6,614 nucleotides of DNA from an uncultured Clostridia bacterium. Its GTDB lineage: Bacteria > Bacillota_A > Clostridia > Christensenellales > CAG-138. Numbering within the stretch: position 1 is the first letter of the stretch; every line of letters starts with the position of its first letter. The notes below the pieces were generated by a model that was given only the letters and a program-made list of their open reading frames with translations, had not been told where the DNA came from and did not search any database. The stretch spans positions 1 through 6,614 of the forward strand of contig CAMYWS010000065.1 of the NCBI GenBank assembly GCA_947302865.1, given 5' to 3'. Shown here piece by piece: positions 1-5,459 of this stretch. Made by a program: the position numbers and the translations under genes.

Positions 1-77
1 GCACGAAAGCGCCGGCCGTCTGCCCCACCTGCGCGCATCCGCAGTCCTATTTCGAAGTCAACTGCGAGAACTACTGA
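1..77 (+). CDS. rbr: Rubrerythrin, C-terminal end (partial)
   Basis: The last 24 codons are visible, read in frame from position 3 to the TGA at 75-77; the rest lies left of the window. The peptide contains CPTC, then HPQ, an aromatic-F-E stretch and a terminal ENY. This matches the end of the rubredoxin-like Fe(Cys)4 domain of rubrerythrin: the CxxC is the second iron-ligand pair, and HPQxxFE...ENY is the usual tail. Rubrerythrins are cytoplasmic di-iron peroxidases that reduce hydrogen peroxide in anaerobes, taking electrons through this domain. The di-iron four-helix domain and the first CxxC are not visible, so a related rubredoxin-tailed protein cannot be fully excluded. The gene points the same way as the macrodomain/SirTM pair, but a terminator and a new promoter lie between them. 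Confidence 0.8.
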   Translation, partial: TKAPAVCPTCAHPQSYFEVNCENY

Positions 78-88
78 CGCTGCGCTTT

Positions 89-110
89 CGTCGGAAGTCT
101 GCTTCCGACG
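89..110 (+). other. Perfect 9-bp hairpin after rubrerythrin
   Basis: CGTCGGAAG (89-97) pairs perfectly with CTTCCGACG (102-110) across a TCTG loop, 11 bases after the rubrerythrin stop. No T-run follows, so it is not a classical intrinsic terminator. It may protect the 3' end of the rubrerythrin message or assist the terminator further on; this is inference. Confidence 0.5.
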
Positions 111-135
111 GGCTTGCATGATCAGCTGTATACGC

Positions 136-167
136 AAAAGCGAAGAGAACGATCTCTCCGCTTTTTT
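136..167 (+). terminator. Rho-independent terminator of the rubrerythrin gene
   Basis: AAAAGCGAAGAGA (136-148) pairs with TCTCTCCGCTTTT (153-165) around an ACGA loop, with one A-C mismatch. The right arm runs into a six-T tract (162-167), then CC and more T. This is a typical intrinsic terminator on the plus strand, about 60 bases after the rubrerythrin stop. It separates rubrerythrin transcription from the macrodomain operon. Confidence 0.75.
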
Positions 168-169
168 CC

Positions 170-199
170 TTTACAAGTCAATAACAGGCGTGATAAAAT
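170..199 (+). promoter_or_regulatory. Sigma-A type promoter of the macrodomain-SirTM operon
   Basis: A -35 box TTTACA (170-175; consensus TTGACA) is followed after 18 bases by TAAAAT (194-199; consensus TATAAT). The -10 is preceded by TG one base upstream (191-192), giving an extended -10. The start site would be expected about seven bases further, at or next to position 206, which is the A of the macrodomain ATG. The promoter starts right where the upstream T-run ends. It is predicted from sequence only. Confidence 0.6.
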
Positions 200-205
200 A
201 AACGT

Positions 206-964
206 ATGACACAGGATGAACGCAGAGTGTGGCTCATCCGGGCGTTGCTGGATGAACAGGGATATCGGAACACGGTCCCGCAGGACGTTTTTGAACAGAA
301 ACGGCTGCTGCGGGGATTGTTCAACGTGCGTCCGCCGATGGAGGCGGGCGAAGAATTCCTTGCCGTGCAGGACGCGTATCTCAAAGAGGCGACGTGCGAA
401 AAGGGCGTGACGAAGCTGCGTGATCTTAACCCGATCAAGCCGCATCAGTATCTTTGGCAGGGGGATATCACGACGCTCGAAACCGACGCGATCGTGAACG
501 CCGCAAATTCTGCGCTTCTCGGCTGCTTTTCGCCGAACCACTCCTGCATCGACAATGCGATCCACACGTATGCGGGCGTGCAGCTCCGTCTTGCGTGTCA
601 TGAACTCATGCAGGCGCAGGGACACGAGGAGCCGACCGGCGCCGCAAAGATCACGCCGGGGTTCAATCTCCCCGCAAAGTACGTGCTGCACACGGTGGGA
701 CCGATCGTGTCGGGACGGCTCAGTGAGCGGCATTGCGATCTGCTTGCTTCGTGCTATGAAAGCTGTCTTGACCTTGCGGCAAAGTACGGACTGCACAGCG
801 TCGCGTTCTGCTGCATTTCGACCGGCGTGTTCGGCTTCCCGCAAAAGGAGGCGGCAGAGATCGCCGTCGAAACGGTCGCGGCATTTCAGAAGGATCATCC
901 GATCGATGTGGTGTTCAACGTATTCAGGGAATCGGATCTGCGCATCTATCAGGCGCTTCTGTAA
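206..964 (+). CDS. Zinc-dependent macrodomain protein ADP-ribosyl hydrolase (SirTM partner)
   Basis: A 252-residue cytoplasmic protein. An N-terminal helical extension (about 1-75) is followed by a macrodomain with GDI at 86-88, NAAN at 98-101, HTVGP at 162-166 and the ADP-ribose binding loop STGVFGFP at 205-212. GC-x4-H-x-C (Cys107, His112, Cys114), followed by IDN and IH, is the zinc-binding signature of the subgroup known from Staphylococcus aureus and Streptococcus pyogenes. Those enzymes remove mono-ADP-ribose attached by SirTM, most likely from a lipoylated GcvH-like carrier. Length and extension match the family, which supports the ATG at 206. No Shine-Dalgarno sequence lies within 15 bases upstream, consistent with a leaderless message. 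The next gene, sirTM, starts 21 bases after the stop, so the two are probably cotranscribed. Family assignment is firm; the target protein in this organism is unknown. Confidence 0.93.
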   Translation: MTQDERRVWLIRALLDEQGYRNTVPQDVFEQKRLLRGLFNVRPPMEAGEEFLAVQDAYLKEATCEKGVTKLRDLNPIKPHQYLWQGDITTLETDAIVNAANSALLGCFSPNHSCIDNAIHTYAGVQLRLACHELMQAQGHEEPTGAAKITPGFNLPAKYVLHTVGPIVSGRLSERHCDLLASCYESCLDLAAKYGLHSVAFCCISTGVFGFPQKEAAEIAVETVAAFQKDHPIDVVFNVFRESDLRIYQALL

Positions 965-985
965 TCACCGGAAAGGAGTTTTTTC

Positions 986-1834
986 ATGCAGTATACCGAG
1001 ATCACGCCGGAGCTCGTCGAACGGCTGAAACAGGCGATCAGCGACGCCGACGCGGTGCTCGTCGGCGCGGGCGCGGGGCTTTCCACCGCCGCAGGATTCA
1101 CGTATGCGGGCAGTCGTTTCGAGCGGTTCTTCTCCGATTTCATGCAGAAGTATCATTTCCGCGACATGTACACCGGCGGGTTCTATCCGTTCCGCACGCT
1201 CGAGGAAAAATGGGCGTACTGGAGCCGGTATATCCTGATCAACCGCTATGAAAACCCGCCGAAGCCGGTCTATCAGCGGCTTTTGAACCTTGTAAAGGAC
1301 AAGGACTATTTCGTGATCACGACAAACGTGGACCACTGCTTTCAGAAGGCGGGCGTCGACAAAGCGCGGCTCTTCTACACGCAGGGCGATTACGGACTCT
1401 GGCAGTGCTCCGTGCCGTGTCACCGCCGCACGTACGACAACGAGGAAACGGTTTTGAAGATGGTCGAACTGCAGAAGGATATGCGTGTGCCGAGCGAGCT
1501 TGTGCCGCGCTGTCCGAAGTGCGGCGAGCCGATGGCAATGAACCTCCGAAGCGATGATACGTTTGTCGAGGACCTCGGCTGGAACGAGGCGGCGTCGCGC
1601 TACGTGAACTGGGTGCAGTCGCACGAAGGGCAGAAGCTGCTGCTCCTTGAGCTCGGCGTCGGGTCCAACACGCCCGGCATTATCAAATACCCGTTCTGGC
1701 GGCTGACCGCGCAGAACCCGAACGCGACGTACGTCTGTATCAATTTCGGCGAGGCGGAGTGCCCGAAGCAAATCGAGGACCGCGCGATTCTTGTCAATGC
1801 GGACATTGCGGACGTGATCGAGGCACTGCAATGA
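986..1834 (+). CDS. sirTM: Class M sirtuin (SirTM), NAD-dependent protein ADP-ribosyltransferase
   Basis: A 282-residue sirtuin-fold protein. Visible motifs are the NAD-binding GAGAGLSTAAGFTYAG (27-42), TTNVDHCFQKAG (112-123) and a zinc ribbon with Cys141, Cys145, Cys176 and Cys179. GVGSNTPGIIKYPF (224-237) and INFGEAE (252-258) are the C-terminal NAD-site strands. Where deacetylase sirtuins carry the catalytic His-Gly, this protein has TQGDYG (132-137) with Gln133. With Asn114 this is the signature of SirTM enzymes, which transfer ADP-ribose from NAD to protein rather than deacylate. A good ribosome site, AAAGGAG at 972-978, lies 7 bases before the ATG. In characterised bacteria SirTM modifies a lipoylated GcvH-L and is linked to oxidative stress. 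Here only the macrodomain partner is adjacent; no GcvH-L or lipoate ligase is in the window. Confidence 0.93.
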   Translation: MQYTEITPELVERLKQAISDADAVLVGAGAGLSTAAGFTYAGSRFERFFSDFMQKYHFRDMYTGGFYPFRTLEEKWAYWSRYILINRYENPPKPVYQRLLNLVKDKDYFVITTNVDHCFQKAGVDKARLFYTQGDYGLWQCSVPCHRRTYDNEETVLKMVELQKDMRVPSELVPRCPKCGEPMAMNLRSDDTFVEDLGWNEAASRYVNWVQSHEGQKLLLLELGVGSNTPGIIKYPFWRLTAQNPNATYVCINFGEAECPKQIEDRAILVNADIADVIEALQ

Positions 1835-1843
1835 TGGTTCGGA

Positions 1844-1859
1844 GCGTCGGGATCGACGC
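1844..1859. other. 6-bp hairpin just after sirTM
   Basis: GCGTCG (1844-1849) pairs perfectly with CGACGC (1854-1859) over a GGAT loop, 9 bases after the sirTM stop. There is no T-run. It may stabilise the 3' end of the operon message or be the left flank of the repeat element that follows; its role is unknown. Confidence 0.4.
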
Positions 1860-1868
1860 CCCCTGCTA

Positions 1869-1946
1869 CCCCTCAGTCACCTTCGGTGACAGCTCCCCTC
1901 ACAAGGGGCGCTCGACTGTCACAAGGTGACCTTCCCTTATCAGGGG
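1869..1946. repeat. Compact palindromic repeat-like element, cloverleaf-forming
   Basis: The outer ends CCCCT (1869-1873) and AGGGG (1942-1946) are complementary. Inside are three hairpins: GTCACC/GGTGAC (1876-1890), AGCTCCCCT/AGGGGCGCT (1891-1912, one mismatch) and GTCAC/GTGAC (1918-1930). The first and third also pair with each other: GTCACCTT (1876-1883) with AAGGTGAC (1923-1930), and GTGACAG (1886-1892) with CTGTCAC (1916-1922). Such layered symmetry without coding potential is typical of small dispersed palindromic elements (REP- or MITE-like) in clostridial genomes. The repeat status is inferred, since only one copy is visible here. The flank 1947-1983 shows no gene, only a short TGCC/GGCA hairpin near 1951-1961. 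Confidence 0.55.
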
Positions 1947-1983
1947 TGGATGCCGAAGGCAGACGAAAGGGCAGTCATGTTAA

Positions 1984-2007
1984 AAGGACCGCAGGCGCGG
2001 TCCTTTC
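1984..2007. terminator. Bidirectional terminator between convergent genes
   Basis: AAAGGACCGC (1984-1993) pairs perfectly with GCGGTCCTTT (1998-2007) over an AGGC loop. It sits 15 bases beyond the stop of the minus-strand membrane protein; read on that strand it ends in TTTTAA. On the plus strand the stem is followed by CATG and five Ts (2011-2015). It can serve both the sirTM operon and the sigma/beta-helix operon, better placed for the latter. Confidence 0.8.
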
Positions 2008-2022
2008 ATGTTTTTGGGCGGA

Positions 2023-4788
2023 TCAATCAGCGAAAAAGATGTTGTCGAAGTACTCGTACTGCATTACGCCGTCGATCAGATATCCGTACAGTTCCGGATC
2101 GTTCGGGTCGGCTCTTTCCACCGTGACCAGCGCGGTCGTTCCGTCCTCCGTCCTGATCTCCGCAAGCGTCCCGGATTCATGCCAGCGCGTCATATAGATG
2201 TATGAGCCGGCAGGGATCACCGCGTCCGCGCCGTCGATCGTGCAGGGCAGATCACGGATGATATGCAGCAGCTTTCCCCATTCGATGAGACGCGCGCGAT
2301 CGGATGCGGTCTGGATCCCGTCCGGGATCACGTCGCAATCAAACCATTCCGAATCCGGCGTCAGATCTTCGCCGTGATAGGTACGCCCGCCGACTTTGGT
2401 CCCCAGAATATCGGTCTGGGTCGCGGAACCGTACAGCGTGCCGTCGTCGAAATTGCAATAGGCATAGATGACCGGTCCGCGGACAAACCGCCCGTTTTCC
2501 ATATGCAGCTCAGCCGTCTCGTAATCCTCCGAACCGGTATTGTAGACCACGAGCAGATTCAGCCGCGCCGAGTCGGGATCGAGATCCAGAAGGATCGCCT
2601 GCTCCAGTCCGGCGCCGAACGCAACGTCGATCGACGCTCTTCCTACGAAGAATGTAACGCTGCTTCCGTGGATCTCATAACGGATCTCGTCCTCCGTTCC
2701 GTCGCCGTCGAAATCGCAGACGAACAGGACGCCTTCCGCCGGCGCTTCGCTGTACCCGTTCTGCTCATCGTAATCCCAGAACCGGAACGTGGACGGAACC
2801 GCGCTCGATTCCTGCATCGTCGGCTCTTCGACGGGTTCGGGCGTCGGCTGCGCGTTATTCGCTTCGATCTCGAGACGAATCACGCACTCGTAGCCGGAGG
2901 TTTTGCCTTCCTCGCGGCGCGAAACGCGCTGCGAGACGTAATATGTGCCGGGGTCGAGCGTGCAGACGGTCGAGATATCGACACCGAATGCGACTGTATC
3001 GGATTCCTCGTTATAGATATTGATCTGCGGCTCAAGGTACACGCCGTCCCCTGCCGTGACCGTCAGCATTCCGGGGTTATAGATCGTCGGGATTTTGTCC
3101 TTGACTTCCTCCATCTTCCAGAGGAAACTCATGCCGTCCGCGGCAAGCCCGTCGTCCTGATCCGACCAGATCCAGTTTTCAAACGGCTCATAATACAGGC
3201 AGCCGTCGAAAAACATACACAGCGTTTCCGATACGGGATCGACCGCCGGTTCGGGCGTCGGTTCATCGTCGCCAAACTCCTCCGCCTCGAACCGCCGCCA
3301 TTCATTGCCGTACAATACGAACAGTCCATCCGCCGTCAGGGCATAAGGCGTGCCGACCTCGCCGAAATTCGCCTGTCCGTCCTCGGTCGGCCATTCGGAA
3401 AGCGACACGACGGAGGAAACGTATTCGATCACGCTTTCGTCCGGCTCGCCCGCTGTTTCCGAATCGGTGATGACATATATCTCACCATTCACACAGATCG
3501 CGGGAACGAGCGTATTCGGCGTCTCGGGTTCGAGCGTCGGAAACGCTTCGAGCTCTGCATCGAGCGTACGGTCGAGCGCCATAGCTAAAAGATCGGCTTC
3601 GCCGAGCGGGTTCCCGTCGCGGTCGAACACACGCTGCCCGTCGGAAAGGAGAACGCCGCTGTTGTTTTTGAATTCGCAGCCCGCAACGACCGGTCCTTTG
3701 CCCGTGTAGCTGTAGAATCCCTGATCGAGCACGTCGTTGTCGTGCACGCTCGTGCCCAGGATCAGAACGTCGCCCATACCGTATTTGACGTCGTCGCCGT
3801 ACAGATTGAAGAGAACGTCCGTCCGGTTTTCATACACGTCGCACCCGGTGATCCGCACGTCTTTGCAGTCATAGATGTAAACGATGCTGAACGCGTTATC
3901 GCGATAGCCGCAGCTGCGCAGGGTACAGCCGCTCATCAGCGTGTTGCGGCAGTGGGCGAACGAAACGCCGCCGCTGCTGCATTCATGGATGTCGGATCCC
4001 GTCACGGTGAGATTGTCGCAGTCGACCGCGCTGACGCCCCACGTGCCGCAGCCGTACAGTGAGCAGTTTTCGACCCACGCGTCCGCGCACTCGACGAGAC
4101 GGATGACCTCGCCTTCGCACGGATCGGCCATGACGGTATGTCCCGCCGTGAATCCGGACAGCACCAGTCCCGGACAGTTGTGTGCGTAAATGACCGCCGC
4201 CGTGCGCGGGACCGTCACGATCTCCGCGTTTCTCGAACCGGTGATGCAGCAGTTTTCGAGGTTTCTCAGCGTCAGTTCAAAGCTGTTTTCCTCCGGCTCG
4301 CGGAACCAGTTGTCCGACCGGTCCTCCCAGGTATAGTACTCCTTGCCTTCCGTGCCGTAATCCGACGCCTCGGTCAGATTGTACGTGCCGTCCGCAAGGA
4401 CGATCCTGGTATCCGGCGCGAGCGCGGCAAGGAGCTCGTCGACGGTTGATACGGTCACGGTATTTGTCATGTTGACCGGTGCCGTCGGCTGTGAAACGGC
4501 AATCTCATCTGCCGGAGCGGTCCTGTTCAACCGCGTTCGGACGCCGATCACCGTGCCGATGGCGACCACGCAGACCGCGAAGATCGCCGCGATGCCGACG
4601 ATATCCAAAACGCTGCGTTTGGCGCCGCGTTTGCGTGTGCTTCCGCGTTCGGTCTTCCATGTGCGGGCGGGCGTTTCTTTCTGCTGTTCCTTCTTTGCGA
4701 CGCTAGCAAGCGTCCGTTCCACCGTATCGTCGAATGACGCGGGACGCTGCGGGATCGCGTCGGAAATACGGATATCTTTCTTTTCCAT
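2023..4788 (-). CDS. Membrane-anchored beta-helix protein, putative anti-sigma factor/sensor
   Basis: A 921-residue protein not recognised as a named family. Order of parts: a charged cytoplasmic head (1-58) with the stretch SDAIPQRPASFDDTVERTL; one hydrophobic anchor (about 60-83) preceded by KRGAKR, which predicts head inside and bulk outside; a right-handed beta-helix (about 110-385) with repeated coils such as VENCSLYGCG, LTVTGSDIHEC and VRITGCDVYEN; a segment at 425-505; a linker with TPEPAVDP (511-518); a second domain (520-645); a PTPEP linker (648-652); and a C-terminal domain (667-921) with DFDGDGTED (692-700), a calcium-loop-like motif. Its ATG directly follows the sigma factor stop (TGAATG), and GGAGGT lies inside the sigma gene, so the two are translationally coupled. 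Position and topology suggest an anti-sigma factor with an outer sensor. It could instead be a wall-bound glycan-binding protein or lyase; no catalytic residues can be assigned. Confidence 0.7.
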   Translation of the reverse strand: MEKKDIRISDAIPQRPASFDDTVERTLASVAKKEQQKETPARTWKTERGSTRKRGAKRSVLDIVGIAAIFAVCVVAIGTVIGVRTRLNRTAPADEIAVSQPTAPVNMTNTVTVSTVDELLAALAPDTRIVLADGTYNLTEASDYGTEGKEYYTWEDRSDNWFREPEENSFELTLRNLENCCITGSRNAEIVTVPRTAAVIYAHNCPGLVLSGFTAGHTVMADPCEGEVIRLVECADAWVENCSLYGCGTWGVSAVDCDNLTVTGSDIHECSSGGVSFAHCRNTLMSGCTLRSCGYRDNAFSIVYIYDCKDVRITGCDVYENRTDVLFNLYGDDVKYGMGDVLILGTSVHDNDVLDQGFYSYTGKGPVVAGCEFKNNSGVLLSDGQRVFDRDGNPLGEADLLAMALDRTLDAELEAFPTLEPETPNTLVPAICVNGEIYVITDSETAGEPDESVIEYVSSVVSLSEWPTEDGQANFGEVGTPYALTADGLFVLYGNEWRRFEAEEFGDDEPTPEPAVDPVSETLCMFFDGCLYYEPFENWIWSDQDDGLAADGMSFLWKMEEVKDKIPTIYNPGMLTVTAGDGVYLEPQINIYNEESDTVAFGVDISTVCTLDPGTYYVSQRVSRREEGKTSGYECVIRLEIEANNAQPTPEPVEEPTMQESSAVPSTFRFWDYDEQNGYSEAPAEGVLFVCDFDGDGTEDEIRYEIHGSSVTFFVGRASIDVAFGAGLEQAILLDLDPDSARLNLLVVYNTGSEDYETAELHMENGRFVRGPVIYAYCNFDDGTLYGSATQTDILGTKVGGRTYHGEDLTPDSEWFDCDVIPDGIQTASDRARLIEWGKLLHIIRDLPCTIDGADAVIPAGSYIYMTRWHESGTLAEIRTEDGTTALVTVERADPNDPELYGYLIDGVMQYEYFDNIFFAD

Positions 4789-5265
4789 TCAATTTACCTC
4801 CAAATACGAGCGAAGCGTTTCTTTTGCGCGGGAGATCCGCGACTTGACCGTACCGACGGGGACGTTCAGAACGGATGCGATCTCTTCCATGGAATAGCCC
4901 TGCTCCCATAGATACAGCACGTTTCGCTGATCCTCCTTGAGCCGCGTCAGCGCGGTTTGAAGATCAAGCGAACGGTCCGCATCCGGGAATGGTTCGGGCG
5001 TTTCCGGAATCTCGTCTGTCTCAAAGACTTTGCGGCGCTCGCGCAGAATGGTATACGCTTCATTGCGCAGAATGCGCAGAAACCATGCGCGGAAGCTGCC
5101 CCGCTTCAATAACGCATTGCGATGCTCGTACGCCTTTACGATCGCCGCGCTCATCGCATCCTCGCAGTCGGACGTGTTCTTCAGGATCAGGTACGCCACG
5201 CCGAACGCGGCCTGTTTGACGCTTCGGATCTCCTCAACGAACACGTCGTCTGAAATCAATCCCAT
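4789..5265 (-). CDS. ECF-type RNA polymerase sigma factor (sigma-70 family)
   Basis: A 158-residue group 4 sigma factor with only regions 2 and 4. Region 2 covers about residues 8-80, with the DCEDAMSAAIVKAY segment (33-46, region 2.2) and FRAWFLRILRNEAY (58-71, regions 2.3-2.4). Region 4 covers about 100-155 and ends in the helix-turn-helix YSMEEIASVLNVPVGTVKSRI (124-144), which reads the -35 box. The frame stays open to an ATG at 5301 (12 residues longer), but that ATG has no ribosome site and lies only about 5 bases from the predicted start of transcription. The ATG at 5265 has GGGAG 8 bases upstream and is chosen. The downstream membrane protein starts directly at its stop, as sigma/anti-sigma pairs often do. 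It probably activates its own operon from the ECF-like promoter upstream; other targets are unknown. Confidence 0.92.
   Translation of the reverse strand: MGLISDDVFVEEIRSVKQAAFGVAYLILKNTSDCEDAMSAAIVKAYEHRNALLKRGSFRAWFLRILRNEAYTILRERRKVFETDEIPETPEPFPDADRSLDLQTALTRLKEDQRNVLYLWEQGYSMEEIASVLNVPVGTVKSRISRAKETLRSYLEVN
4796..4801 (-). promoter_or_regulatory. Ribosome binding site of the beta-helix gene, inside the sigma gene
   Basis: On the minus strand GGAGGT lies 7 bases before the ATG at 4788, within the last codons of the sigma factor. With the sigma stop touching this ATG, it points to coupled translation of sigma factor and membrane partner. Confidence 0.75.
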
Positions 5266-5273
5266 CGGTTTTT

Positions 5274-5278
5274 CTCCC
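5274..5278 (-). promoter_or_regulatory. Ribosome binding site that decides the sigma factor start
   Basis: GGGAG on the minus strand lies 8 bases before the ATG at 5265. The alternative in-frame ATG at 5301 has nothing similar upstream, so the shorter start is favoured. Confidence 0.65.
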
Positions 5279-5312
5279 AACTCTCTTCTCTGAATGATCA
5301 TTCACATAACGT

Positions 5313-5340
5313 TAGACGCGCAAAGGAGGTAAAAAGTTCC
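5313..5340 (-). promoter_or_regulatory. ECF-type autoregulatory promoter of the sigma operon
   Basis: On the minus strand GGAAC (5340-5336) and CGTCTA (5318-5313) are separated by 17 bases from GGAAC to CGTC. This matches the AAC-containing -35 and CGTC -10 elements used by many ECF sigma factors, including the Bacillus SigM/SigX/SigW type. Transcription would start near 5306, leaving a leader of about 40 bases before the ATG at 5265. It lies directly after the secA terminator. The natural reading is that the sigma factor transcribes its own operon. Confidence 0.65.
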
Positions 5341-5343
5341 GTG

Positions 5344-5422
5344 AAAAAGAAAAAAAGTCATTCTGAGCCGCAGGCGAAGAATCTAAAAGATCCTTCGCCG
5401 CGATACCGCGACTCAGGATGAC
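5344..5422 (-). terminator. secA terminator built from a palindromic repeat
   Basis: Read on the minus strand after secA, a long imperfect hairpin is followed by seven Ts, a C and five Ts (5356-5344). The outer arms are 5357-5367 and 5412-5422 (GTCATTCTGAG against CTCAGGATGAC, one G-T wobble). The inner arms are 5373-5384 and 5388-5399 (GGCGAAGAATCT against AGATCCTTCGCC, one wobble) with an AAA loop. This gives a strong intrinsic terminator about 37 bases after the secA stop and just ahead of the sigma promoter. Confidence 0.7.
5357..5422. repeat. Dispersed palindrome of the GTCATTCTGAG...CTCAGGATGAC type
   Basis: The ends form an 11-bp inverted repeat and the inner part (5373-5399) a 12-bp one. 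The right side carries an extra small palindrome, CGCG-ATAC-CGCG (5399-5410), with no counterpart on the left. Palindromes with TCATTCTGAG ends and a GCGAAGAATCT core recur between genes in many bacterial genomes; that is recalled family knowledge. Only one copy is in this window, so multi-copy status here is inferred. Confidence 0.6.
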
Positions 5423-5439
5423 ATGTTTTGGGTCAGTAT

Positions 5440-5459
5440 GCGTTCAACAGATCGAACGC
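5440..5459. other. Short inverted repeat at the secA stop codon
   Basis: GCGTTC (5440-5445) pairs with GAACGC (5454-5459) across eight bases, immediately beyond the secA TAA (5460-5462). It lacks a T-run and probably only adds structure to the 3' end ahead of the main terminator. Confidence 0.35.

Noticed and set aside
122..898. Minus-strand 258-codon open frame opposite the macrodomain gene
   Set aside because: Arg/His-rich translation with no family motif; it mirrors the GC-rich third positions of the clearly real macrodomain gene.
965..1831. Minus-strand 288-codon open frame opposite sirTM
   Set aside because: Near-complete antisense of sirTM with low-complexity composition and no recognisable domain or ribosome site; a shadow frame.
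986..1834. Calling this gene a CobB/Sir2 deacetylase
   Set aside because: The catalytic histidine is replaced by Gln133 and the neighbour is a SirTM-type macrodomain, so ADP-ribosyltransferase fits better.
2263..3588. Plus-strand 441-codon open frame inside the beta-helix gene
   Set aside because: Long but antisense to a gene with clear domain structure and coupling; its Arg-rich translation matches no family.
3630..4460. Calling the beta-helix protein a pectate lyase
   Set aside because: The fold alone does not show activity; I see no assignable catalytic Arg/Asp set, and the anchor and sigma coupling point to sensing.
5266..5301. Longer start (ATG at 5301) for the sigma factor
   Set aside because: No ribosome site, and the predicted transcription start is only about five bases upstream; the ATG at 5265 has a good site and the usual ECF N-terminus.
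5341..5421. Plus-strand GTG small open frame (26 codons) with AAAGGAGGT upstream
   Set aside because: The ribosome-site-like sequence falls in the spacer of the minus-strand ECF promoter and the codons are the palindromic repeat and terminator itself. A coincidence is more likely than a small protein.
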